Virus record (IMG/VR): IMGVR_UViG_3300020034_000041 | Span: 1-40,758 of that record | DNA from: a virus | Length of the DNA: 40,758 nt | Reading direction: 5' to 3' (one strand) | Shown here: one piece after another, positions 6,954-13,119 of the stretch | How the letters are laid out: each line of letters begins with the position of its first letter | Position numbering within the stretch: the stretch's first letter is position 1 | Translations under genes and position numbers: made by a program | Notes under the pieces: generated by a model | Told to the model about the DNA's origin: nothing | What the model saw: the letters and a program-made list of their open reading frames with translations, nothing else | Databases searched by the model: none

Positions 6954-7271
6954 TTAGTTTAGATTACTTACATTCATGGAAGCATCGACTTTATCCTTAA
7001 GTTCTGTTTCCTTACGACTGATAATGCTTCGTAGCATCATAATAACAATCGCTTCAAAATTTTGACCTTCAGCTCGTGCCATAGCCATAAGAAGTCCCCC
7101 TTCATAGAAAGCTTTAATGTACGTGAGACTATAAGGAATACCCTCACGCGCAAAAATCTTTTGAATCTCACTTTCGATTCTTTCCCTCTCTTCAGACTTC
7201 AGAGTCTCATCAGCCATTTCGGCGAGGAGGTCTTCTATCTTTTTGTGTAATCTATCTTTATTTGACGACAT
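6954..7271 (-). CDS. Helical hypothetical protein paired with AAA+ ATPase
   Basis: This 105-residue protein is almost wholly helical, with a charged N-terminal coiled-coil (LHKKIEDLLAEMADE, then KSEERERIESEIQKIF) and a more hydrophobic middle (FYEGGLLMAMARAEGQNFEA). It ends one base before the AAA+ gene start, so the two are probably made together and could interact. It is the first gene after two hairpins at 7294-7396. Function unknown. Confidence 0.6.
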   Translation of the reverse strand: MSSNKDRLHKKIEDLLAEMADETLKSEERERIESEIQKIFAREGIPYSLTYIKAFYEGGLLMAMARAEGQNFEAIVIMMLRSIISRKETELKDKVDASMNVSNLN

Positions 7272-7293
7272 ATCATTTTATTTAATTAATATT

Positions 7294-7353
7294 GACCGAG
7301 TAGAAACTCCTTCAGGGAAATCTCAGAAAAACTGAAAGAGTCTCTACCCGATC
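7294..7353 (-). ncRNA. Folded leader element, 16-bp wobble-rich stem
   Basis: Arms 7294-7309 and 7338-7353 pair over 16 positions. In the leftward transcript three of these are G-U wobbles; on the opposite strand the same positions would be A-C mismatches. That asymmetry points to RNA structure in the leftward mRNA. An inner TTCAG/CTGAA pairing is also possible. The element lies 23 bases ahead of the 7271 start codon, so it is a candidate cis-regulatory or processing structure for the AAA+ segment. Confidence 0.55.
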
Positions 7354-7365
7354 AACACGACCGGG

Positions 7366-7396
7366 ACTTCTTACTAACTACAGGTAGGTAAGAAGT
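7366..7396 (-). other. 9-bp hairpin over the end of a membrane-protein gene
   Basis: ACTTCTTAC (7366-7374) and GTAAGAAGT (7388-7396) pair perfectly around a 13-base loop that contains the stop codon of the 56-residue membrane protein. No T-tract follows in the leftward direction, so it is unlikely to be a simple terminator. Together with 7294-7353 it forms a two-hairpin intergenic unit. Confidence 0.45.
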
Positions 7397-7548
7397 TTAA
7401 GAATTGCGATTGCACCTACAACAACCATAATAATCCATTTAAGCATTGCGAATCTCGGTGAGAAAGTAATCTGATCGAGAATCCAAAATATTACTGCGAC
7501 GACAACAACGATCACGATAATTGCTGACAAAGTTCCTTCTACTATCAT
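7378..7548 (-). CDS. Two-span small membrane protein (holin-like size)
   Basis: This 56-residue protein has two strongly hydrophobic spans (about 7-24 and 37-54) joined by a short loop (DQITFSPRFAMLK), a layout shared with small phage membrane proteins and some class II holins. The start overlaps the upstream stop by ATGA at 7545-7548. It lies in the early arm, not with the lysis genes, so a host-membrane or exclusion function is as likely as lysis. Confidence 0.65.
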   Translation of the reverse strand: MIVEGTLSAIIVIVVVVAVIFWILDQITFSPRFAMLKWIIMVVVGAIAILKLLTYL

Positions 7549-7886
7549 TGTGGTTTTTGATTAGCTTCTAATAATTCTATTTTTTGTTTAAGCAGTTCCC
7601 TCTCTTTTTCATATGCATCAATCAAACCTCTATAAGTTTTTCTAATATCTAGACTAACCTTTCGATAGTCATGAAGATCCTTTATTATAATCATAACAAA
7701 GATCCACATGATCGCTCCAAATATTTGCCAAATACTAGCCGTTAGATACGCAGGATGAACAACAATTCCTAAGTAGACATTGATCCCTGCCATCGTCAAC
7801 AAGTACGTAGCATATGCAATATAACAAATAGTCATCACGCGCATCTTCGAAGGGAAACTTAAGTGATATTTAAGGAAGCTTTTCAT
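7545..7886 (-). CDS. Membrane protein with C-terminal coiled coil
   Basis: This 113-residue protein has two hydrophobic spans (about 17-35 and 47-67), then a charged helix (YEKERELLKQKIELLEANQK) of coiled-coil type at the C-terminus. The start overlaps the upstream stop as TAATG, and the stop overlaps the next two-span membrane gene. The adjacent pair could form a membrane complex. Function unknown; it is part of the early operon. Confidence 0.6.
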   Translation of the reverse strand: MKSFLKYHLSFPSKMRVMTICYIAYATYLLTMAGINVYLGIVVHPAYLTASIWQIFGAIMWIFVMIIIKDLHDYRKVSLDIRKTYRGLIDAYEKERELLKQKIELLEANQKPQ

Positions 7887-8686
7887 TAGAATGATTTACT
7901 TGGAATCGCATCAAACTCACGATCTGCTTTCCCTTTAGATGATCCCGCATATTGACTCTTCTCCGCTCGAATAACCTCTTTAATCTCGCGAACCTTATTC
8001 ACAATATCAAGCGCCTCCGGTTGTGTAAGCTTTCGCTTTGCATTGAAGGTCATCTGATTCCAAGCGTTTGATCCTTTCTGTTTTGGCTCACTACTAAACG
8101 TTGTAATAACTGATGGCGGTACGATCTTTCGAGAATACGTTAAAAATGAAAACATGCTTGATCCTCCAAGAGTCATCTGATAGATGGATCCTTTGTACTC
8201 AACGTAGAGCACTCGATTATCCTTAAGCTTCGACTTCTTTTTTCCGTCCTCTTCAAATTCATACATCGCCTTAAGCTCTGCCGGTGTGCCTCTTCCAACT
8301 TCTGCTCCTTCACAGAAAAGAGGAATTACTTCATCATCATTGTCATACACTGGAGACTTTGTGTAGCTCTGCGCATTGCCGTCGAAGAAAGAAAGAGCCT
8401 TTCTCTGAAAGAGAATGATTCCATCAATTGAAGTTCCGAGTTCGTCAGTCACCCACAGTTTTTTTCCGTCCTCACCTTCTTCATCAGTCGGCTTATTTAT
8501 AAAAAATACTCCGGCTTCAGTAGTAACCTTCATCGCTTTTCCCTTCCCTTCAGTTTGATCCTTTGCATACAATCCGAGACGAGGAAGATTGATCCTCTGG
8601 TTGCCTGTCTCTATTGGATAGCTTTCCTTTAAAAGCGCTAACGTCTCCTCATTAACATCTGTACTTAGTGTTGTATTTTTAGGCAT
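7886..8686 (-). CDS. Replication-linked protein, possibly ssDNA-binding
   Basis: This 266-residue protein is beta-rich with charged turns (a GEDGKKLW turn, an EFEEDGKKKSKLKDNR turn, VLYVEYKGSIYQMTLGGSSM) and a C-terminal helical, charged tail that contains TQPEALDIVNKVREIKEVIR. It is the first gene after two tandem promoters and an operator. Position beside the primase-polymerase and RecB-like nuclease, plus the beta-rich body, suggests a single-stranded DNA-binding protein, but this is inference; I see no defining motif. Confidence 0.5.
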   Translation of the reverse strand: MPKNTTLSTDVNEETLALLKESYPIETGNQRINLPRLGLYAKDQTEGKGKAMKVTTEAGVFFINKPTDEEGEDGKKLWVTDELGTSIDGIILFQRKALSFFDGNAQSYTKSPVYDNDDEVIPLFCEGAEVGRGTPAELKAMYEFEEDGKKKSKLKDNRVLYVEYKGSIYQMTLGGSSMFSFLTYSRKIVPPSVITTFSSEPKQKGSNAWNQMTFNAKRKLTQPEALDIVNKVREIKEVIRAEKSQYAGSSKGKADREFDAIPSKSF

Positions 8687-8737
8687 TAATTTTTATTTTT
8701 ATAGTTTTTTAAAAAGTATGTACCGACCGATGTAAAT

Positions 8738-8766
8738 ATTTTATCATGCGATGAAATTGACCGCAA
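8738..8766 (-). promoter_or_regulatory. Leftward promoter P2 with operator over its -35
   Basis: On the minus strand TTGCGG (8761-8766), a 17-base spacer and TAAAAT (8738-8743) form a moderate sigma70 promoter for the gene starting at 8686, with a predicted leader of about 45 bases. The imperfect palindrome at 8747-8765 covers the -35 and spacer. Confidence 0.45.
8747..8765. promoter_or_regulatory. Operator-like palindrome O1
   Basis: TGCGATGAAATTGACCGCA is a near copy of the 18-base elements at 11751-11768 and 14626-14643, differing by one inserted A and two substitutions. It keeps the outer TGCG/GCA and the inner ATTGAC core. It lies over the -35 of the P2 promoter and at the predicted start of P1. 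It is probably a binding site for a phage regulator. Confidence 0.5.
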
Positions 8767-8770
8767 GATA

Positions 8771-8798
8771 AGAATAGCAAGGTGTGGGGATAAGTCAA
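8771..8798 (-). promoter_or_regulatory. Leftward promoter P1
   Basis: On the minus strand TTGACT (8793-8798), a 16-base spacer and TATTCT (8771-8776) match the sigma70 pattern well at -35 and fairly at -10. The predicted start falls at about 8764, inside operator O1. It overlaps the very end of the RecB-like nuclease gene and would re-initiate transcription of the genes from 8686 leftward. Confidence 0.45.
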
Positions 8799-9397
8799 AT
8801 GTGGTTCTGGCAATAGTCTTCCATCTCCTTATACACGCGTTTAATTCGTGCTCCAAATGCGAGAAGCTGCGTCATCGTTCTTTTCGTTTTAAAAATCTTT
8901 ATATTGCTTTCAATCGGCTCAACAAATGAAATTGTGAAGTCGCCATTATCCTGCGTTGGCATCCACACTAAACAAACTTCAACATCTTCCGGCCACACCT
9001 GATTAGTGATGTAATTCATGAGAAGATACATATCAATCTGACCATGCTCATCCACGCGCTTCTGATCCCACGCTTTCTTTCCTGTTTTAAATTCAGCGAG
9101 TTTCTTTTTAGAGAGACTACAAAAAGAGTCGGCGTATCCTACAAGCGGGATGCCGTTAAAAACTACTTTAAATTCCTGCTCCATTTGAGCGTGACGAGGA
9201 ATCATCGGAAGATATAAATTATCAGTCTCTAGTTTCTTTCCGATCTCTTTTCCGAAGAGCATCTCTTTACTCGCCTCATCTTTCTCATTCAATACATAGC
9301 GCTTGTACCACTGCTCCGGATCATATTCAAAGGACGATATAGCTGACCACGACAGAGGTCGCGTCTTACTAAATGTGGGCTTATGTTCTGTGTTCAT
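8795..9397 (-). CDS. RecB/Cas4-like PD-(D/E)XK nuclease
   Basis: This 200-residue protein carries the PDDEXK_1 pattern: an N-terminal LSWSAISSFEYDPEQWYKRY helix, a GYADSF strand with D90, then AEFKTGKKAW with E102-x-K104, and a QIDMY motif (Q120, Y124). These are the catalytic residues of RecB-family and Cas4-like exonucleases, which degrade or trim DNA ends in phage recombination and replication. No Cys cluster is present, so an iron-sulfur site of the Cas4 type is unlikely. It is coupled to the primase-polymerase by a TAATG overlap. Confidence 0.85.
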   Translation of the reverse strand: MNTEHKPTFSKTRPLSWSAISSFEYDPEQWYKRYVLNEKDEASKEMLFGKEIGKKLETDNLYLPMIPRHAQMEQEFKVVFNGIPLVGYADSFCSLSKKKLAEFKTGKKAWDQKRVDEHGQIDMYLLMNYITNQVWPEDVEVCLVWMPTQDNGDFTISFVEPIESNIKIFKTKRTMTQLLAFGARIKRVYKEMEDYCQNHI

Positions 9398-11571
9398 TAA
9401 AAGCTATTATTAAATTCCTCTGCGGCTGCTTCCTCCTCTGGCGTTGCCTTTAGTTTAACATTTTTCCAGCCACGCACACGTCGCCCTCGTGGGTTCTCCT
9501 CATCACTCACCATTCCCTCTGAAGCATACGACACATAGAACCTAAATTTCTTTCCGAACATATCCATGGTCTCTGTCGAAAGCCCTTCCTCTGCACAGAA
9601 TGTGGTATAAGCTTCATACATCGACTCCTTGCTCATCTCAAAGCCGGGAGACTGCACAATACTCTCGGCGGTGAACATGGCGATCGACGATCCACTCTTC
9701 ATCATTTCAGTCTTCGTATCCATCGCGCTTTTACCGTATGAGAATGCACCGTTTGAAAGAAGCGATTCGAGGCCCCCCATCGCCAGATTAAACAATCCCG
9801 ACCGTTCTTCTTCAGTTGCAATGGTTGAGATAAAGTTGGGGATCTTTATTGCAATTGGATTTTCAAAACGAATGATCATCCACCGGTTAAAATATGCCTC
9901 ATCATCAAAGTCAGCGACGTCAGGAATACGGTTACAGGCAAACGTAAACTTCGAGAAGTTCTGAAACGAGAATTGATTCCCGAATTTATATTCCCCTGAA
10001 ATGGAGCCCCCTCCGGTTGCGATCTTGAAGTTTCCCGTGTCGGTAATATCTTTAGCCGACAATTCATCCACAAGATTCCCGTGCTTCTCGTAGAGATGTG
10101 CAGCTGCGAACTTATCACTGGTCATCTTATGAAGTGAGACTGAAGAAATGTTTTCTTTGCCAAGGAGGTGAATGATGGTCTCAAGGAGTGTCGTCTTTCC
10201 TGTATCCCCTTCACCCACAAAAATGATTGCCTTCTTAAATGAATAAAGCCTATAGAAATAGTAGCCCATCCATTCGACAACAGTCTTATATTGATCCTCC
10301 GTGAGTACCTGGTGCATAAAAGCTTCTGTCTTCGGACAAAGAGCGTTCGGATTATATTTAATTGGGAACTGATACGTGAAGCGATACTTTGAATCGTGGG
10401 GCAGAATCTCTTTGGTCGTCATATTATAAACGCCGTTTGAAAGAGGAATAAAATTAATAGGCGCTGTTGAAAACACGCTTCGAGGGTGTGCTGTCATATC
10501 GGCTACTTTATGAAACGTCTCGCTCTTCGCATTCTTCGTTACGTGATCTCCAAGAATCCTCTGGATCTCCGGATATATAATTTCGTTCTCGGCTTTAAAA
10601 TACATCCCACCTCGATACACATACATCTCTCGCTCCTTCTCACCCACAGTTATGATGTTGTACTTTTGAGTAAGATAGTTCGCGAGATAAAACGTGCCCT
10701 TGGTTTTATTCTTTATAAATTCCCGGACAATAAGTTTCTCTTCGTTATCCTGATCAACCGTAGGTGCTCCATCTTCTTGAATCGTCGTAGGCGGCGAAGC
10801 AGGAGCAATCAAAGGGCTTGGTGCGGGATTATTTTTTATATGTGTTCTCTTGATAGAGTCCCACGTATCTTTTAATTCTTTCTCGGGAAGCGACGGCACG
10901 TTATGATCCTTGTTCCATAATTTAAAAGCCGGCCAGCCAAGCCCGTCCCACATCTCCGGTGACATCTCATAGAGAATCTTTCCGGCCAACTGCGCTGCAT
11001 TCATATTGCGAATCCCCTCACCTTTTTTATCTTTCAAAAATACTTCCCAATCGGTCTTTGGTTTTTCATCTTCTCTTTTATAAAGCCACTGTGGTGGTGG
11101 GGCAAGAGGCTCACCATCGTTTATCCATTCATAGAAATTTCCTGATGGGTGAAGAGACGGGGGAAGCACAACATATGAAGCTTCAGAACGAATGTCGATA
11201 CCTGCACGAATCCCAACCTTCGCTCCCACTACATCTTTATTCCATGCATAGAAAATATGCTGCCCGCCTCCACCAGTGCGTGAACAAAGTGTTGGAGGAA
11301 GTTCGAGACCCTCTGTTGTACCTCCATGCTTCGGATCTATATCGACAACAATGATACCGGAGATCTCACCACAAATGAGAGCGATGTTGTCACTCGGTCG
11401 ATCTGTCCACCACTTTGTGATCTCTTCTACTGTAGGTTGTCGTGTTTGAAATTCTTTCCACGAGAAAATAGAGGGCGTCTTCTGTCCTCTTGTAATCGGT
11501 ATAACACTCCACCCTCGAGCGATATATTCTAATGCATATTCTAAATTTGTTTTTGTTTTATTATTTTCCAT
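9397..11571 (-). CDS. Primase-polymerase / SF3 helicase fusion
   Basis: This 724-residue protein begins with an archaeo-eukaryotic-type primase-polymerase domain (about 10-155): the metal-binding DID (77-79), GGGQH with H105, and IDIRSE with R128. A linker rich in Pro/Ala (about 245-280) leads to a D5-like SF3 helicase with Walker A GEGDTGKT (453-460), Walker B NLVDE (499-503) and motif C FACNRIP (544-550). Related fused replicases such as that of phage NrS-1 prime and extend DNA and unwind the fork. No other DNA polymerase is visible in the genome. I use the ATG at 11571; upstream there is only a TTG. Confidence 0.92.
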   Translation of the reverse strand: MENNKTKTNLEYALEYIARGWSVIPITRGQKTPSIFSWKEFQTRQPTVEEITKWWTDRPSDNIALICGEISGIIVVDIDPKHGGTTEGLELPPTLCSRTGGGGQHIFYAWNKDVVGAKVGIRAGIDIRSEASYVVLPPSLHPSGNFYEWINDGEPLAPPPQWLYKREDEKPKTDWEVFLKDKKGEGIRNMNAAQLAGKILYEMSPEMWDGLGWPAFKLWNKDHNVPSLPEKELKDTWDSIKRTHIKNNPAPSPLIAPASPPTTIQEDGAPTVDQDNEEKLIVREFIKNKTKGTFYLANYLTQKYNIITVGEKEREMYVYRGGMYFKAENEIIYPEIQRILGDHVTKNAKSETFHKVADMTAHPRSVFSTAPINFIPLSNGVYNMTTKEILPHDSKYRFTYQFPIKYNPNALCPKTEAFMHQVLTEDQYKTVVEWMGYYFYRLYSFKKAIIFVGEGDTGKTTLLETIIHLLGKENISSVSLHKMTSDKFAAAHLYEKHGNLVDELSAKDITDTGNFKIATGGGSISGEYKFGNQFSFQNFSKFTFACNRIPDVADFDDEAYFNRWMIIRFENPIAIKIPNFISTIATEEERSGLFNLAMGGLESLLSNGAFSYGKSAMDTKTEMMKSGSSIAMFTAESIVQSPGFEMSKESMYEAYTTFCAEEGLSTETMDMFGKKFRFYVSYASEGMVSDEENPRGRRVRGWKNVKLKATPEEEAAAEEFNNSF

Positions 11572-11683
11572 ACTCAAAAGGCCACACCGCAATCGTTATG
11601 CAAGAAGTCCTGTTGATACCAGAGCCTTCAAACGATCTTGATGTGGCCGTTAGAAAATAGAAAATATGTTTAACTTCTTGCAT
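11561..11683 (-). CDS. Candidate 40-residue leader ORF before primase gene
   Basis: An ATG at 11683 lies 6 bases after the -10 hexamer of the leftward promoter, i.e. at the expected transcription start. Its frame runs the whole leader and stops at 11561-11563, overlapping the primase-polymerase ATG (11571). The peptide (starting MQEVKHIFYFLTATSR) has no motif. It could be a translated leader controlling the downstream gene, or an accidental frame. The inverted repeats within it may be the real constraint on the sequence. Confidence 0.35.
   Translation of the reverse strand: MQEVKHIFYFLTATSRSFEGSGINRTSCITIAVWPFEYGK
11580..11683. repeat. Interleaved inverted repeats in primase leader
   Basis: Arm A (11580-11597) is complementary to A' (11631-11648): 7 and 6 matched bases flank a 5-base internal loop. 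Arm B, ATGCAAGAAGT (11598-11608), is exactly complementary to B' (11673-11683). The order A-B-A'-B' allows a pseudoknot in the leftward transcript, or alternative pairings. Repeats beside a replicase gene can also be protein-binding sites for initiation. Confidence 0.5.
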
Positions 11684-11689
11684 TGCCAA

Positions 11690-11718
11690 ATTATACAGCA
11701 TAAATCCTGCGACGACAA
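11690..11718 (-). promoter_or_regulatory. Leftward promoter of primase operon
   Basis: On the minus strand TTGTCG (11713-11718), a 17-base spacer and a perfect TATAAT (11690-11695) form a strong sigma70-type promoter. The start is expected near 11683, which is also an ATG, so the transcript may be leaderless for the small leader ORF. Confidence 0.65.
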
Positions 11719-11738
11719 AAGTGATATTTGGGTAGGGG

Positions 11739-11747
11739 TGTGGATAA
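11739..11747. promoter_or_regulatory. Perfect DnaA box
   Basis: TGTGGATAA is the exact reverse complement of the DnaA-box consensus TTATCCACA. It sits between the divergent promoters of the replication arm and the rightward arm, beside A/T-rich DNA with short repeats. This supports an origin of replication that recruits host DnaA, though a single box can occur by chance. Confidence 0.5.
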
Positions 11748-11750
11748 CCC

Positions 11751-11768
11751 TGCGGTGAATTGACAGCA
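11751..11768. promoter_or_regulatory. Operator-like palindrome O2
   Basis: TGCGGTGAATTGACAGCA is an imperfect palindrome (7 of 9 symmetric pairs). It recurs exactly, in inverted orientation, at 14626-14643 and nearly at 8747-8765. Here it contains the -35 hexamer of the rightward promoter, so a bound regulator would block RNA polymerase. Confidence 0.6.
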
Positions 11769-11788
11769 GGATCAGTCTATATTATAGT
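11760..11788 (+). promoter_or_regulatory. Rightward promoter
   Basis: A perfect -35 TTGACA (11760-11765), a 17-base spacer and TATAGT (11783-11788) form one of the best sigma70 promoters in the window. It points to the nuclease gene at 11864 and the genes beyond. The -35 is inside operator O2. Confidence 0.65.
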
Positions 11789-11834
11789 AATGTCAGGGTA
11801 TTGCTAAAATAGTAATATATGCTAATATAGTAAT
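11784..11834. repeat. Three ATAGTAAT direct repeats, A/T-rich (iteron-like)
   Basis: ATAGTAAT occurs at 11784-11791, 11809-11816 and 11827-11834, embedded in very A/T-rich sequence between the rightward promoter and the first rightward gene. Repeats of this kind next to a DnaA box and a replicase gene are typical of origins; they could also be extra regulator sites. The rest of 11593-11863 holds only the promoters and repeats listed. Confidence 0.45.
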
Positions 11835-11863
11835 AGGTCGGTAACATAACAATTAAAAAAATC

Positions 11864-12232
11864 ATGAAAGACGAAACACCATCACAGCGTGGAAAACGCG
11901 CAGAACTTATCGTACAAAGAAGCCTTTGGCAAAGAAATTATCGAACAAAAGATGTGTCGCGTGTCACAAGTTACGATATTTTAGTAAACGATAAATTCAA
12001 AGTAGAAGTAAAAAGTGCGAGTATGCCTTACTCTACAGTGAGAGTAAACCCTAAAGAATTTGATATCTTCTGTCTCGTCATTGTCACGGAATTGGGAAAC
12101 TCAATCTATTATCTTAAAGACAAGAAATATCTAAAAAAGATATATCAAAGGGGGACATTTGGAGTGATCGACATCAACCCTGAAAACATCAAAGAGTATT
12201 TTACTAAAAAACCGCAGGAGGCATTCAAATAA
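11864..12232 (+). CDS. Hjc-like PD-(D/E)XK endonuclease
   Basis: This 122-residue protein has RGKRAELIVQRSL (E14), then RVTSYDILV (D38) and FKVEVKSASM (E48-x-K50). This is the E...D...ExK arrangement of archaeal-type Holliday-junction resolvases and related endonucleases, which cut branched DNA during recombination or before packaging. It is the first gene of the rightward arm, under the O2-controlled promoter, and about 30 bases after the last ATAGTAAT repeat. The length fits the Hjc family. Confidence 0.7.
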   Translation: MKDETPSQRGKRAELIVQRSLWQRNYRTKDVSRVTSYDILVNDKFKVEVKSASMPYSTVRVNPKEFDIFCLVIVTELGNSIYYLKDKKYLKKIYQRGTFGVIDINPENIKEYFTKKPQEAFK

Positions 12233-12242
12233 TATAAATAGT

Positions 12243-12365
12243 ATGGAATCAAGACAAAAAGTAGCGAAACGAAACTTGAGAATCAATATAGTCGTGGGCT
12301 TGGGCATTCTTATTTTAGATGTGTATCTCTTTATTCAAGTGCTAGAGCAGGTATTAAATAAATAA
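12243..12365 (+). CDS. 40-residue single-span membrane protein
   Basis: A basic N-terminus (ESRQKVAKRNLR) is followed by one hydrophobic span (INIVVGLGILILDVYLFIQV) and a short polar tail. This gives an inside-N orientation by the positive-inside rule. It starts 10 bases after the nuclease stop and is followed within 6 bases by the next start. Function unknown. Confidence 0.55.
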   Translation: MESRQKVAKRNLRINIVVGLGILILDVYLFIQVLEQVLNK

Positions 12366-12370
12366 AATAC

Positions 12371-12517
12371 ATGACAAATATAAATCACAAGATGTTTAAT
12401 CAAGCCGATATTGATGATCTTCGAGAAGATGACGAAGAAGATCGGGAAGGGGAGCGTTTGAGAGAAGAGAAGAAGAAAACTAATGAGGAGCTTAATAATT
12501 GGCCTCATTCAAATTAA
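12371..12517 (+). CDS. 48-residue acidic/charged miniprotein
   Basis: The protein is nearly all charged in its middle (DDLREDDEEDREGERLREEK) and is probably disordered or a single helix. The acidic run resembles small DNA-mimic-like or inhibitor proteins, but that is only composition. It is closely spaced with its neighbours and has an A/T-rich leader. Confidence 0.5.
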   Translation: MTNINHKMFNQADIDDLREDDEEDREGERLREEKKKTNEELNNWPHSN

Positions 12518-12527
12518 ATAAATTCAT

Positions 12528-13118
12528 ATGAAAACAAATCAAATTGATATGCTTAAGAATATTGTCGCGCCGGCTGTCGCTGAAGCGCGCGCTATTGTGA
12601 TCGAAGATGGTGAGGGAATGAAACTTGCTGTTGATCTTCTTTCGAGGTTAAACAAATTTAACGATCAAATCGTCGGAGAGAAGGAAAAGGTAACAAAACC
12701 CTTAAACGAAGCACTCAAAGCGGAGAGAGGACGTTGGAAACCTATCGAGACTATAAATGAGGAAGCAATTCTTATTATTCGAGAGAAGATGATTACGTAC
12801 CAGACTAACGAGACGAAACGAGCGCGTGAGGAAGAAGCGCGTATTGCTGCGCGGGTTGGTGAAGGGAAAGGGAAATTGAAGGTTGAAACTGCTGTTCGCC
12901 AGATTGAGGGAGTGAAGCGAGCTGATGGTCAGGTGGTGGGAGATGGGGGCATGGTGAAGTTCCGCGAAGATAAGATTCTCAAAATCACGGATATAAGTAA
13001 GATCCCTGATATCTTTTGGGTTGTTGATGAGAAGCTCCTCTTAGAGACTCTTAAAAAGGGTGAAACAGTGGAAGGCGCAGAACTTGAAATTAAAATGGTA
13101 CCACTTAATTACCGATAA
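12528..13118 (+). CDS. Coiled-coil phage recombination-associated protein
   Basis: This 196-residue protein has a long helical region (about 30-110; KEKVTKPLNEALKAERGRWK, many Glu/Arg) and a small C-terminal domain (ISKIPDIFWVVDE, then LLLETLKKGETVEGAELE). A helix followed by an IP...KxGxxVxG domain is seen in conserved phage proteins next to recombinases. I recall the layout but cannot name the family. It may bind or bridge the nearby nucleases. Confidence 0.6.
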   Translation: MKTNQIDMLKNIVAPAVAEARAIVIEDGEGMKLAVDLLSRLNKFNDQIVGEKEKVTKPLNEALKAERGRWKPIETINEEAILIIREKMITYQTNETKRAREEEARIAARVGEGKGKLKVETAVRQIEGVKRADGQVVGDGGMVKFREDKILKITDISKIPDIFWVVDEKLLLETLKKGETVEGAELEIKMVPLNYR

Positions 13119-13119
13119 T

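Noticed and set aside
11593-11863. Bacteroidota-type -7/-33 promoters
   Set aside because: The hexamers present match TTGACA and TATAAT with 16-17 base spacing instead.
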